64,000 bases of DNA from Stenotrophomonas maltophilia (GCF_002205165.1 NZ_NIVS01000037.1:1-64000); one strand, 5' to 3'; counted from the first letter of the stretch, positions 54,577 to 63,799 are shown. The notes: generated from the letters alone by a model not told the origin. Program-made: numbers and translations.

Positions 54577-56802
54577 ATGACAAAGCAAACGGAATCACGC
54601 GTGGTCAGGGATGATGAGATCGATCTGCGCGAGTTGCTAGGCGCACTGTTGGACCGCAAGTGGCTGATTGCGGTGACGACAGCGCTGTTTATGGTCATTG
54701 GCTTGGTGTACGTGGTTTGGGCTCCGCCGGTCTATCAGGCCCAGGCGATGGTGCAGGTAGAGTCGAAGGTACCGGCGATCCCTGGCATCTCTGATCTTGC
54801 TTCGCTCGGTGGAGGGGGAGGTGCGGCGGCGACCACGGAAGTTGCACTGTTGACCTCTCGCTCTGTAATTGGCACGGCTGTTGATCAGCTCCGACTTGAT
54901 ATTTCTGTCGAGCCGTATCGCTTTCCGGTTTTGGGGAGCTTGTTTGCAAGAAATTTTGGGCATCAAGATCGGGGAGATGTGGCTCCTGTGCGTTTCGGTG
55001 CGTCCAGCTTTGCGTGGGGTGGCGAAAAGCTTGATGTTCAGCGGTTGGAAGTGCCATCCGCACTGATCAATGTGCCAATCGTTTTGAAGGTCTTGGCGGA
55101 AGAAGGTAGCTACGCGCTACTTGATGAGGATGGGGTCGAGATTTTGCGAGGTAGGATCGGCGAGACTGCCAAGAGCGGAGACCTAGTGATTGAGGTCGCT
55201 GGCTTTAGGGCTAATAAGGGCGCTCGATTCAGACTAACTAAACTCCGGCGATTGGATGTAGTTACTGAGCTACAGCAGGCTGTGAGTGCATTTGAGCAGG
55301 GCAAGGACTCGGGCATTCTTCGGCTTAACTATGAGAACGAGGATCCTGGTCGCGCTGAGGAGGTGATTCAACGAATTGCTGAGGCTTATGCCCGCCAGAA
55401 CGTAGACCGAAGCTCGGCAGAGGCCGCTGCACAACTCCAGTTTGTTAAGGATCAGCTGCCCGCTGTTCGACGAGACGTGGAGCGAGCCCAATCTGTCATG
55501 GCGGCATATCAGTCGCGGGCGAATTCTGTAGATATTACGATGCAAACCAAGGGGCTGCTTGACCAGGAAGTGGCCGTTGAAATGAGTATCCAGCAGTTGC
55601 GTTTGAAGCAGGCTGAGATGGATCGGAGCTTTACGCGGGAGCATCCAGCTTACCGCGCGCTGCTTACTCAGATTGCCGACCTGGAGGGCAGGAAGTCTCG
55701 TTTCCAACGTCAGGTTGGTGACCTGCCGGAGACCCAGCAAGAACTGCTTCGTCTAAGTCGGGATCTTCAGGTTAGTAACGAACTCTATACTGCACTGCTT
55801 AATCAGGCGCAGCAGCTGGATGTAGCGCGGGCGGGAGCTGTCGGAAACGTCCGCATTGTTGATGCTGCAGTGGTGGACATCGCAAATCCCGTGAAGCCGC
55901 GCAAGGCCCTAATCGTGCTTGTTGCAACGCTGCTCGGAGGTCTCAGCTCCATTGCTTTTGTCCTGCTCCAGCGCATGCTCCATCCGGGAATTGAGGATCC
56001 TTCGGAGATCGAAGAGCTGGGCTTGCCAATTTATGCCGCTATCCCGCTCAGCGTTTCCAGCGCTATGCCAAAGCTGCGAAAGGGCAAGCACGGTACTCGT
56101 GTGATCGCCGATGGTCGTCAGCATTTGCTTGCAGTTACTGATCCTGCTGATCCCGCTGTGGAGGCATTGCGCAGTTTGCGCACGAGTTTGCACTTCGCCA
56201 TGTTGGAGGCTAAGAATAATATCTTGGCGATCTCAGGGCCGCGTCCCGGCGTCGGGAAGACGTTCGTATCGAGTAACCTCGCTGGCGTGATTGCTCAGGC
56301 CGGGCAACGTGTGTTGGTGATCGATGCGGATATGCGCAAAGGCACGCTTCACAAGCTGTTGGGCGTGTCTAATCAAAATGGCTTGTCCGATGTGCTTGGC
56401 GGCAAGCTGGCGTTGGAGTCGGCTATTCATGAGTTGCCCGGCCTCGGTAACATGCATTACATGGTGCGCGGGGACATTCCGCCTAATCCTGCGGAATTGC
56501 TTATGCATCCTCGATTCCAGCAGCTTCTCGAAACACTTTCTCAGCAGTACGATTTGGTAATCGTTGACACGCCTCCAATATTGGCAGTTACGGACGCTGC
56601 TTTAGTCTCCGCTCACGCGGGCTCGACCTTGCTCGTCACGAGGTTTGGTATCAATCAGGCTAAGGAGATACTGCTTACCATGCAGCGTTTCGAGCAGAAC
56701 GGTGTGCAGGTAAAGGGGGCTATCTTTAATGCTGTTGAGAAGAGAGCTACCGGGTACTACAGCTATGGATACTACGAGTACGCCTCTGATAAGAGCGGTT
56801 GA
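54577..56802 (+). CDS. wzc: Polysaccharide co-polymerase and tyrosine autokinase (Wzc-like)
   Basis: Wzc controls chain length and export through cycles of tyrosine phosphorylation. The 741-residue protein has a first membrane helix at about 28-48 (KWLIAVTTALFMVIGLVYVV), a large periplasmic coiled-coil domain and a second helix near 443 (ALIVLVATLLGGLSSIAFVLL). The cytoplasmic BY-kinase follows with Walker A (GPRPGVGKTFVSSN, near 550), A' (VLVIDADMRKG) and B (LVIVDTPPIL). The tail has a tyrosine cluster (YYSYGYYEY), the Wzb target. I start at ATG 54577, with GGAAG just upstream; TTG 54568 is an alternative. It stands alone on the plus strand and converges on the yjbH-like gene. Confidence 0.95.
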   Translation: MTKQTESRVVRDDEIDLRELLGALLDRKWLIAVTTALFMVIGLVYVVWAPPVYQAQAMVQVESKVPAIPGISDLASLGGGGGAAATTEVALLTSRSVIGTAVDQLRLDISVEPYRFPVLGSLFARNFGHQDRGDVAPVRFGASSFAWGGEKLDVQRLEVPSALINVPIVLKVLAEEGSYALLDEDGVEILRGRIGETAKSGDLVIEVAGFRANKGARFRLTKLRRLDVVTELQQAVSAFEQGKDSGILRLNYENEDPGRAEEVIQRIAEAYARQNVDRSSAEAAAQLQFVKDQLPAVRRDVERAQSVMAAYQSRANSVDITMQTKGLLDQEVAVEMSIQQLRLKQAEMDRSFTREHPAYRALLTQIADLEGRKSRFQRQVGDLPETQQELLRLSRDLQVSNELYTALLNQAQQLDVARAGAVGNVRIVDAAVVDIANPVKPRKALIVLVATLLGGLSSIAFVLLQRMLHPGIEDPSEIEELGLPIYAAIPLSVSSAMPKLRKGKHGTRVIADGRQHLLAVTDPADPAVEALRSLRTSLHFAMLEAKNNILAISGPRPGVGKTFVSSNLAGVIAQAGQRVLVIDADMRKGTLHKLLGVSNQNGLSDVLGGKLALESAIHELPGLGNMHYMVRGDIPPNPAELLMHPRFQQLLETLSQQYDLVIVDTPPILAVTDAALVSAHAGSTLLVTRFGINQAKEILLTMQRFEQNGVQVKGAIFNAVEKRATGYYSYGYYEYASDKSG

Positions 56803-57489
56803 TAGGCTTGGTTTTCTCAGTGCCTGCGAGGGCGTACGATTTAGCTTTGTGCCTTCCTCCAGTTTTTGAATTTGTTGCAGGGGGGCCGCATGGCGGTCCT
56901 CGTTGCGACGAAGCGCGCGGATTGTTTCACCGGGTACGAATTTGTTTGGATCCAGACCCACGTGGTCGCTCGGGTAGATTGATTGCCCGGCGACGCCTGA
57001 CGTAGGGTGTCGGGGAGTCTCCACCAAGGCATCAGCGCCTTAGATCGTTCTGCATGGATCTCAGCAGGGGCTGGCTGTCGGCCCAAGGCCAAGTGGTTCA
57101 GTGTCGGCTGCGGGCTCAGGTGTACTCTTGGGGCCGCGCGCTCGGAAGAGAATACGGAACTTCGCGCTGATGTGGTGGCGCCATGGGATTCAGTACGCTG
57201 TGAACTTACTGACTATCCCATCTGGTCGTGCACGTGGTTACAGGTTTCGTACGGGAACGTTCGTTGGGTGCTTCGAGAGCGAGTTGTGATTGAGAATCGC
57301 TAAAATCGATGCGCATCAGGCAAGTAGCTCATCCAGATATAGACTGTGTGAGTACTTGCCAGTCGGCTGCGGGGCAGCTGGCTGTCCTGCGACTTTTGCG
57401 AAGGTTGCTATCGCGCAACATCCTGGTACGCGCTGCAGTTGGATAGCGCGCGTGAGGCGGTGGGGTTATGCATTCGTGATGCGGCGGGG
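56803..57489. other. Gap between wzc and the yjbH-like gene
   Basis: These 687 bases hold only short frames with no recognisable product, between convergent genes. No promoter is required here, so decayed or displaced genes are the likely content. No strong terminator was found after wzc. Confidence 0.5.
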
Positions 57490-59631
57490 TTAGTCACTTA
57501 TGACGGGGAGATTACTGAAGAAGAACTCCGGATCCCGCTCCGATGTCATTTGATACAGTCCATAACTACGTGCAAGGCGGGCGCCGCCATCACGATAGAG
57601 CGGGTTCCAAGCAAAGTTGGCGCGCGCCCGCGTGGAGCGCGGCAACAGGAAGTCGAAAGGAACCGAAACATAGATGCCCTTGTCGAAGCTGCCTTCACCG
57701 AAGTCCTTCGAGGATACGTCTGTCTTGGTCGCATAGGCGCCCATCGTCACGCCGTTGTCGAACGCTCGCGAGACGGCCATTGTGGCGCCCCAGTCCTTGG
57801 CTAAGTAGCGGCCGGCACTCACTGCGGTCACCACGCGGCGTTCCTTGCCCCACGTGTAGTAGAAGCTTGCATGGCCGGTGGCAGTACTATAGTCGCGGAA
57901 GCTGAAGCGCTGGTCGAAATCGCGTTGCTTGACCCAATTGGCTTCCACGCCGACCGCCCAGCGTTCGTTCAGCGGGCGATAGAGCAGTTCTCCGCCTGCG
58001 CCGGCGTACATCGATTCAAGCAGTCCGGCATAGATCATGCCATACGTGTCCTGCGCCAGTTGGCGCGTCCCGGTCAGTTGCAGGTTGGGTAGGGTCAAGT
58101 CCTCGGTCGTCATGTACCGGCGGATGTTGGTCCGTACGCGAGGCAATCGGCTAGGTGCGTCGTAGCGGAACTTGTCGTAGTTGTTGTAGGCGTTGTAGCT
58201 GACGGTGCCACTGAGCCACAGATTCCTGGCCAGGTAGGCGCTCGCACTGTAGGTGCCTGCGACTTGGAAGAGTACGAAGCCGTCAGGTCCGCCGAGCGAT
58301 TGCTGGTAGCCGATGTTGAAGCCGCCGTCGAAGCGGTGCAGTGGTGCCTTGTAAAGCGTTTCTCTGTGCTGAGCGGCGGGAGGTGCCATCTCGATGTGCC
58401 CAGCGAGGTTGCCCAGGTCGGTTCTGTTTTCGATGTGGTCGACGAATGCTTTTCGTTCGATGCTGGTTTCCACAATCGGCACGCCCAGCCGGGTGTTGCG
58501 AACGGTGAACCAACTAATGTCGTCAGATAGCGTGCCGTCGAGAATGCGCCCCGTTCTGCCAATGCCCTGTGCCGGATAGTAGAAGCGCCGTTGTTCTCCG
58601 ATGACGATGAGTTCCGGACCACGTCGGCTGATGCTCTGAACGCGCAGCCCGGCATTCTGCTCCAGCTGATTGGCCAAGCCGGACCAGTCAATGGTGACAT
58701 TTGTGTCGTCCGTCCCTTCTGCCACGGCGCGCGCAGTGCGCTGCTTCAATGGCATTGGGATCGGATCCAGCACCTTCGCCATGGAGCTGGCCTGGGCGAG
58801 GTTCGTTCGCAGGGTGACGCCGAACATGGCCAGATCGCCACGTTCCCAACCGAGGTGCAGATGCACGTTATTGTTGACTACGTAGGATGCGCCCACGTTG
58901 AATGGGCTGTGCTGCCGCTGGTTGTTCCTCTGTGGCTCGTGCTTGTAATCGTTGCCGTCGTACTCCAGCTTCAGCTGCAGCGGTTCCCATGGCGTCTGGT
59001 ACGCGACGCCACCGAAGACGCCCACCGGACCTCGGAACATCCCATCGCTGTTGAGGCTACCGGTGCCTTGCGCGCGCGGGCGCGTCTCGAATCGGTCGTC
59101 AATGGAAGTAAGCGGATTCCTGAAGTCACCTCGATTGCCGATATAGCCTGTGGCCAAGCCGAGGCTGGCGTCGAAAGACCCGATGCGCTTGCTGGCGACC
59201 AGATACTCACTGGAGAACAGGCCGGTGCCCCCAAGATCGCGGAATCCGGCCGCCACTTCGGGAACCCAGCGACTCTCTTCCAGCAGACGAACCTTCAAAT
59301 CGATCGACTTGTCCTTGTAGTTCTGGCTTCCGCTCAGCCATTCCGGTCCGTAACGACGATTGGCTACTGAAACGTAGCGGAAAGCGCCCTCCAGCCAAGG
59401 CAGTGGCTGCAGCACCATGTTGTATCGGCTGTAGGGCGAGGTGTGGCTGGCGGTGAAGGCGAGTTCGCCCTCATCGGCCATGCGCGCGGTCGGAGTCTGT
59501 AGCAGGCCAATGCTGCCCCAATCGCTGGCGGTGGGGGCCGGGGCACTCTGAGCATGGAGGGCGGTGCTGATGCTCAAGCTGAGCAGTGCAACGCTCAGGC
59601 GCGCGGCGCGTGAGCTGGTAGAACGGGTCAC
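57490..59631 (-). CDS. yjbH: YjbH/GfcD-like outer-membrane exopolysaccharide protein
   Basis: The 713-residue protein has a signal peptide (to about HAQS, residue 29) and the YjbH (DUF940) architecture: GSIGLLQTPTARMADEGEL near the mature N terminus, many short amphipathic strands (VSVANRRYGPEWL, LRLPNLQL-type segments) and a C-terminal strand region. YjbH and GfcD belong to operons for exopolysaccharide secretion and are thought to form a barrel in the outer membrane. It is the last of a coupled minus-strand operon; its start overlaps the gfcC-like gene by four bases (59628-59631). Confidence 0.88.
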   Translation of the reverse strand: MTRSTSSRAARLSVALLSLSISTALHAQSAPAPTASDWGSIGLLQTPTARMADEGELAFTASHTSPYSRYNMVLQPLPWLEGAFRYVSVANRRYGPEWLSGSQNYKDKSIDLKVRLLEESRWVPEVAAGFRDLGGTGLFSSEYLVASKRIGSFDASLGLATGYIGNRGDFRNPLTSIDDRFETRPRAQGTGSLNSDGMFRGPVGVFGGVAYQTPWEPLQLKLEYDGNDYKHEPQRNNQRQHSPFNVGASYVVNNNVHLHLGWERGDLAMFGVTLRTNLAQASSMAKVLDPIPMPLKQRTARAVAEGTDDTNVTIDWSGLANQLEQNAGLRVQSISRRGPELIVIGEQRRFYYPAQGIGRTGRILDGTLSDDISWFTVRNTRLGVPIVETSIERKAFVDHIENRTDLGNLAGHIEMAPPAAQHRETLYKAPLHRFDGGFNIGYQQSLGGPDGFVLFQVAGTYSASAYLARNLWLSGTVSYNAYNNYDKFRYDAPSRLPRVRTNIRRYMTTEDLTLPNLQLTGTRQLAQDTYGMIYAGLLESMYAGAGGELLYRPLNERWAVGVEANWVKQRDFDQRFSFRDYSTATGHASFYYTWGKERRVVTAVSAGRYLAKDWGATMAVSRAFDNGVTMGAYATKTDVSSKDFGEGSFDKGIYVSVPFDFLLPRSTRARANFAWNPLYRDGGARLARSYGLYQMTSERDPEFFFSNLPVISD

Positions 59632-60407
59632 TTCGGTACTCCGGGCGCATCCAGCACCTGGGTGGCGAGGAAGCGCGCAGCATCCTCGTTGAATTCGGGG
59701 CTCACGTCGCGCGTTGTTCGTGCATTGAGCGGAACAAATACGATTGCGCCGGGAGCCAGGGTCGTCTCACTGCTGCGGTTCCAGAGTGCAATGCCGATCT
59801 TTTGTGTTTCGCCGTCCGGTTGGATGACAAACAGATCATCTTTGCTGGCGGCGAGTAGGGCGGGGCACTGTCGTGCATAGTCCACCGGGCGCTGAAGAGG
59901 GCTGTGCGGGATCGAACAGGGCTGCTCAACCGCGCCAAGGACGGTCACTGTGCTTGGCCTGGTTGGGTAGTACAGCCTGTCACCATCGGCCAATGGTCGA
60001 TTGCTGCTCAGCTGCATCTCCAGCACACGGGGGGCGAGCCCCTGGCGAATGCGGCCGGTCACCGGCATCGCCGAAATTTCTCGCGCAACATGTGTGGCTG
60101 CCACGGAGCCGTCAGGGTCGCTGCTCTGCCGGCTTTCAATCGCCTCGAGATCGAACAACAGGCCTGCTTTAAGGCGGGTCTGCGCAACGAGTTCGCTGCG
60201 CTTGAGCAGGGCGGCCCCCAGCATGTAGCTACGATCATCCGGCGCGCCCGCAAGGGCCGCATCAGACAAGCGGCCGGTTACGGGGAGTGTCAGCATGCCC
60301 GGATTCCGGACGCTGCCCAACACCTCTACGGTGATGGACGGCGCGGCGTGCGTAGAGACAGAAACGGCCACGCCCAAGGCAAGGGCGGCCAAGCGCAAGG
60401 TGATCAA
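59628..60407 (-). CDS. gfcC: GfcC/YjbG-like capsule biosynthesis protein
   Basis: The 259-residue periplasmic protein has a signal peptide (to about THAAP, residue 22) and the GfcC pattern: a first beta-grasp unit (VEVLGSVRNPGMLTLPVTGRLSDA) followed by a second (PSTVTVLGAVEQP). Beta-grasp pairs also occur in Wza, with which this protein may cooperate. It is coupled to the neighbours on both sides by ATGA overlaps (59628-59631 and 60404-60407). Confidence 0.85.
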   Translation of the reverse strand: MITLRLAALALGVAVSVSTHAAPSITVEVLGSVRNPGMLTLPVTGRLSDAALAGAPDDRSYMLGAALLKRSELVAQTRLKAGLLFDLEAIESRQSSDPDGSVAATHVAREISAMPVTGRIRQGLAPRVLEMQLSSNRPLADGDRLYYPTRPSTVTVLGAVEQPCSIPHSPLQRPVDYARQCPALLAASKDDLFVIQPDGETQKIGIALWNRSSETTLAPGAIVFVPLNARTTRDVSPEFNEDAARFLATQVLDAPGVPK

Positions 60408-61093
60408 CGGTTCAGATCCGGCGAATAGGGTTTGAGCTGGATGATTTCCAGACTGGCATCGGGTGCGATGGCCTGCACGCTCTTCCAGATGAAGCCATTG
60501 GCCGGGTCTACCCAGTAATTATTCTCGCGCTTCCAACCTTGGCCTTTCAGGCGCTCGCGGACATGAAGCAGCGAGTGTGTGTTGCCAAGAATCTCGACGC
60601 TTTCGATGCCAACGCGTTCAAGGGTGCCGCTGACCGGCATGCCAAATCGGTAGCCAGGCATGACGTCGTACTGGCGCTGCACAATGACGGGGGCTTGAAC
60701 CCGGTGTAGGGCATGGAAAGGGTTGTCCCCCTCGATTCGCATGTCCTGTAACTCGGGCGTGCCGCCATGCGTGCCCACGAGCAGGCCATCTTCGAGGAAC
60801 ACGATGCTGCGGTCGTTGCTGTACCAGCCTTGACGATCGCCATCAATGCTGCCCAGGATCAATATAGCGCCGCCTCTGGGCCCGTTGACCTTGATCTGGG
60901 GATAGCGGTTTGCTGCGACGTCAGCAGCCGTCGGTTGAACATCAGGCTTGCCCTGCATGGCCAGTTGCACGGTCTTGACGCTGGTGCGCCCGACCACGCC
61001 GCAGCCTGACAGGCCGATCGCCATCAGCACGAGCGCGGCCAGGCCGCGCATTCCTTGAGTCCGTTGCGGCGCAACGAGAGCGGTCCTGCTCAT
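60404..61093 (-). CDS. gfcB: GfcB/YjbF-like lipoprotein
   Basis: The 229-residue protein begins with a signal sequence ending in a clear lipobox (AIGLSGC, Cys at about 31), so it is lipid-anchored, probably in the outer membrane. The mature part has the YjbF/GfcB (DUF2886) blocks RYPQIKVNG, RSIVFLEDGLLVGTHG and NYWVDPANGFIWKS. It is between wza and gfcC; the overlap with gfcC is four bases, and the gap after wza is 13. Confidence 0.85.
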   Translation of the reverse strand: MSRTALVAPQRTQGMRGLAALVLMAIGLSGCGVVGRTSVKTVQLAMQGKPDVQPTAADVAANRYPQIKVNGPRGGAILILGSIDGDRQGWYSNDRSIVFLEDGLLVGTHGGTPELQDMRIEGDNPFHALHRVQAPVIVQRQYDVMPGYRFGMPVSGTLERVGIESVEILGNTHSLLHVRERLKGQGWKRENNYWVDPANGFIWKSVQAIAPDASLEIIQLKPYSPDLNR

Positions 61094-61106
61094 CCTTGGC
61101 CCGCCG

Positions 61107-62213
61107 TCAATTGTCGAGGTCGTTACGCGCGCTTGCGGCGTTGCTGATGATCGAGGTGAATGGCAGCAGCTGATTCACGAAGCGACTCCAGCGGGTCACG
61201 CCGGCTGCGCCAACGAAGACCACGTCGCCAGGCAGAAGTTCGAACTGGCTGGCAACCGCAAAGGCGGCTGGGGATTTTGCTTCCAGCTGGAACACGCTGG
61301 AGGGGGCACTCTGCAGATCGCTCGAGCCACGGATGACGTACACCGCGTTACCGTTGGAGGTCGACTGCTGCAGGCCGCGCGCACGGCCAAGGGCTTGGCT
61401 CAACGAAATGTCGCTGGTCTTGAAGCTCATGGCGCCAGGTTGGTTGACTTCACCGACAACGAAGATCTCCTTCCGGTCCAGATACGGAACGTAGATATGA
61501 TCATTTGCCTTGAGGAAGACGTTTGTGGCGCCTCCACCCTGGCGGCCGAGACGGTCGAGGTCGATGGTGTAGGTCACGCCTTCGCGGGTGAGGCGCACGC
61601 CCGAGAGATCGGCCTGCGTGGGATCGAGTCCGGATTGGCTAATGGCATCGCCGAGGGTCAGTGGGGTCACGCTCAGCGGTACGGTGGCCGCCTGGCGGGA
61701 TGCGCCGGTGACCCAAGCGCGCTGGCTGGCATAGGTGAGCATGGAGACATCGACCTGGGGTGCTTCGATGTATCGCGCCAACTTCGAGGTGATCTCATCG
61801 CGGAGCGCGCCTGGCGTCTTGCCGGCGGCTGCGATCTTGCCGATGTACGGGTAAAACAGCGTGCCGTCGGACTGAACCATGCGACCGGCCGCATTGAGCT
61901 GCTGCTGCGGACCTGCCGGCACCGTCAGCTCAGGGTGGTCCCATACGGTGATGTAGAGAACATCGCCGGCACCGATCTGGTAGGGACCTGGCTGATAGGA
62001 GGTGAGCGCGATCGGCAGGGAGGGAACGTCGCGCGAGGCGCGATCCATGGCAATCAGCTTGGGCGTGATTTGGATAAGCTCGATATTGTCGTTGCCGACC
62101 GGCTGATCATCGCGGGCCAAGGCGCTGGAGCGCATGTGTTGGCCGGGAGCGAACACGCAGCCAGACAGGGTAAGAGCGAACGCCAGAGTGGCGCCAAGAC
62201 GTTTGCAGTCCAT
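61107..62213 (-). CDS. wza: Wza-like outer-membrane polysaccharide export lipoprotein
   Basis: Wza forms the octameric outer-membrane channel for polysaccharide release. The 368-residue protein has a lipobox (ALTLSGC, Cys19), the poly-export domain (YQIGAGDVLYITVWDHPELTV, about 78-98), SLBB beta-grasp domains (VWVTGASRQ-type and VVGEVNQPGAMSF) and a C-terminal amphipathic helix (WSRFVNQLLPFTSIISNA) that builds the channel. Its companion yjbE/gfcA precedes it across a terminator-like hairpin, and gfcBCD follow. Confidence 0.92.
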   Translation of the reverse strand: MDCKRLGATLAFALTLSGCVFAPGQHMRSSALARDDQPVGNDNIELIQITPKLIAMDRASRDVPSLPIALTSYQPGPYQIGAGDVLYITVWDHPELTVPAGPQQQLNAAGRMVQSDGTLFYPYIGKIAAAGKTPGALRDEITSKLARYIEAPQVDVSMLTYASQRAWVTGASRQAATVPLSVTPLTLGDAISQSGLDPTQADLSGVRLTREGVTYTIDLDRLGRQGGGATNVFLKANDHIYVPYLDRKEIFVVGEVNQPGAMSFKTSDISLSQALGRARGLQQSTSNGNAVYVIRGSSDLQSAPSSVFQLEAKSPAAFAVASQFELLPGDVVFVGAAGVTRWSRFVNQLLPFTSIISNAASARNDLDN

Positions 62214-62241
62214 CGATGATTCTTCCTGGCCCTGTCGGGCA

Positions 62242-62279
62242 AAACAAAAACCCCCGCCGGACCTGCGCCCGGCGAGGGC
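62242..62279 (-). terminator. Terminator between the yjbE-like gene and wza
   Basis: CCCTCGCCGG and CCGGCGGGGG (plus strand 62252-62261 and 62270-62279) form a ten-bp GC-rich stem, with one G-T pair, followed on the minus strand by TTTTTGTTTT. It lies between yjbE and wza, so it may reduce transcription of the export genes rather than stop it fully. Confidence 0.75.
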
Positions 62280-62305
62280 GTAATGACCTGATTCCGGCTA
62301 GCGGA

Positions 62306-62644
62306 TCAGTTGGTGGTGCCGGTGGTGCCCGTCGTACCGGTGGTGCCGGTGGTGCCGGTCGGCGGCGGGGTGGTGCCACCGCCATTGTTGTTGCCGGCGT
62401 CGTCACTGCTGCTGCCCGAGCCAACGGCATAGGCAACCGAAGCGACGGCGATACCCGCGCCGATCACGGCAGCGGTGGTCAGAGCGCCGCTGGCGGCACC
62501 GGTAGCGGCGCCGGTACCAGCAACTTCCGAACTGGTGGCAGCGCTGGTGCCTTCAGCACCAGCAGCCTGCTCAACCTGGGCTTCCTGAGCCAGAGCCATC
62601 GGGGAAAAAGCCACGAGGGCGAGAGCGGCAAAGATCTTCTTCAT
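62306..62644 (-). CDS. yjbE: YjbE/GfcA-like small Thr-Gly-rich secreted protein
   Basis: The 112-residue protein has a signal peptide (ends AMALAQ, residue 20), an Ala/Gly/Thr-rich middle with one hydrophobic segment (TTAAVIGAGIAVASVAYAVG), and a C-terminal TGT repeat ending TTN. It matches the small YjbE/GfcA group that precedes yjbF/gfcB genes. Its function in EPS production is not known in detail. I start at ATG 62644 with GGAAA upstream; the frame is open to 62713. It is followed by a terminator and wza. Confidence 0.7.
   Translation of the reverse strand: MKKIFAALALVAFSPMALAQEAQVEQAAGAEGTSAATSSEVAGTGAATGAASGALTTAAVIGAGIAVASVAYAVGSGSSSDDAGNNNGGGTTPPPTGTTGTTGTTGTTGTTN
62309..62367 (-). 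repeat. Tandem nine-base repeat in the yjbE 3' end
   Basis: The nine-base unit GGTGGTGCC, with variants such as GTCGTACC, recurs about five times on the plus strand and encodes the TGT-TGT-TGT pattern near the C terminus of the YjbE-like protein. Repeat number may change by slippage. It is too short for a CRISPR array. Confidence 0.7.
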
Positions 62645-62761
62645 AACGGGGTTTCCTACTCCGTGAGGTAAATTTTCGCCGTCATCTTCGCGTTGAAGGC
62701 TATTCAGTGTCAAGGAGGCTTGAGCACCCGGGCTGGGTTCATTGCGTTCAATATTTGACGC

Positions 62762-63397
62762 CTATCGCACAAAATGATGTCGATTGAAAACTTGGTCGCG
62801 GCCTGACAGCTCGGTCGCAAGGCGTATGACCACATCGTGGGTGCGGACCGTCGGCATCAGCATTGGAATTGCCAGCCCCACTACGACTGACGCGGCGAGA
62901 GTGGGTAGGGGAGTTGTCCAGCCTGTGGCGCGCGCGGACAGGGCGAGTACCGTCGCCGCCGTGCCCAGCACCCACCCGCTCACCACCTCAGATGCGGAGT
63001 GGGCGTTAAGGGGTAGGCGCGAATAGGCGACCATGGCGGCAAGTAGCGACCCGAGCAGCGCCCAAAGTAGGGGTTTCGGGAACCGACCAAATGCGGCGAG
63101 ATACAGGGCGACCGGATACACCGCTGCCGTCATGGTCGCGTGGCCACTGAAGCCGGTGAAATCCAGTCGGGCCCAGCCAATGCCCCAGCCCAAGAACGCC
63201 AGCTTGGTGGCCAGCGTCAGGGCACCAGCGCCAGCCAAGGCGGCCGCCCAGCGAATGCGAAGGGTGCGGCTCTCTTTGGGGCCGAAGAGGATCAGTACCA
63301 GGCTCAGTGGCAACAGCCAGCGGCTGTCACCGAGTTGGGAGAGGGTGACCCAAAGAGGATGCATCCATGTCACTCGTCGCAGGGGACGGAGGAGCAT
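62762..63397 (-). CDS. PAP2-family membrane phosphatase
   Basis: The 211-residue membrane protein has six hydrophobic segments and the PAP2 motifs in degenerate form: motif 2 FSGHATM with the conserved Ser-Gly-His and motif 3 SRLPLNAHSASEV with the Arg and His. Motif 1 is poorly conserved (KLAFLGWGIGW instead of K-x6-RP). It may dephosphorylate a lipid phosphate such as undecaprenyl diphosphate, which would recycle the carrier used by the neighbouring EPS locus; this is inference. Alternative start ATG 63364. Confidence 0.75.
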   Translation of the reverse strand: MLLRPLRRVTWMHPLWVTLSQLGDSRWLLPLSLVLILFGPKESRTLRIRWAAALAGAGALTLATKLAFLGWGIGWARLDFTGFSGHATMTAAVYPVALYLAAFGRFPKPLLWALLGSLLAAMVAYSRLPLNAHSASEVVSGWVLGTAATVLALSARATGWTTPLPTLAASVVVGLAIPMLMPTVRTHDVVIRLATELSGRDQVFNRHHFVR

Positions 63398-63488
63398 AGG
63401 GCAGTTGCCGCTGCCGGGGATGAGTGGCGGGCAACCGGCCGGACATGGATGAGGCCCCTCGTTTACCTGTATCCTTTACGCCCTCCGT

Positions 63489-63565
63489 GGCCCCGTAGCT
63501 CAGCTGGATAGAGCGTCCCCCTCCTAAGGGGAAGGTCGCCCGTTCGAATCGGGCCGGGGTCACCA
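63489..63565 (+). tRNA. tRNA-Arg (anticodon CCT)
   Basis: A complete 77-nt cloverleaf: acceptor stem GGCCCCG paired with CGGGGTC (one G-T), D arm GCTC-AGCTGGATA-GAGC, anticodon stem TCCCC/GGGGA around loop CTCCTAA giving anticodon CCT, T arm with GTTCGAATC, and an encoded 3' CCA. It reads AGG codons, rare in GC-rich genomes. tRNA-Arg genes are common integration sites, and island-like sequence follows at once. Confidence 0.97.
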
Positions 63566-63799
63566 AATTCAATGACTTACGGCATGCCGCGCGAAGGTAA
63601 ATGCTCTATTCCGCTCTGCTTGAGACCTGATTTGGCACAGTTGGCACAGTCGCAAGATGTGACGAACGTCCCATTTGCGTAATTCACCGGCTGTCCTACT
63701 GTCTGTAAGTTGACTAAAGAACGTTTCCGAGTCGATTTCACGTGGATTTCTGCGCAAATTGTGCAAATATGGCTCGTTAACGCACATTGGCACTCTCCC
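63566..63799. other. Junction between tRNA-Arg and the AAA ATPase gene
   Basis: No gene is supported. The stretch has an 18-base tandem direct repeat (two copies of TTGGCACAG near 63632-63650) and is AT-richer than the upstream sequence. A small Cys-containing frame on the minus strand overlaps the ATPase start and is probably chance. It may include the attachment-site junction. Confidence 0.4.

Noticed and set aside
57007..57303. Plus-strand frame of 98 codons after wzc
   Set aside because: Cys/Trp/Arg-rich translation without a ribosome site or family.
62309..62367. Regular repeat that might suggest a CRISPR array
   Set aside because: Units are nine bases, directly adjacent and in frame within a gene; there are no spacers.
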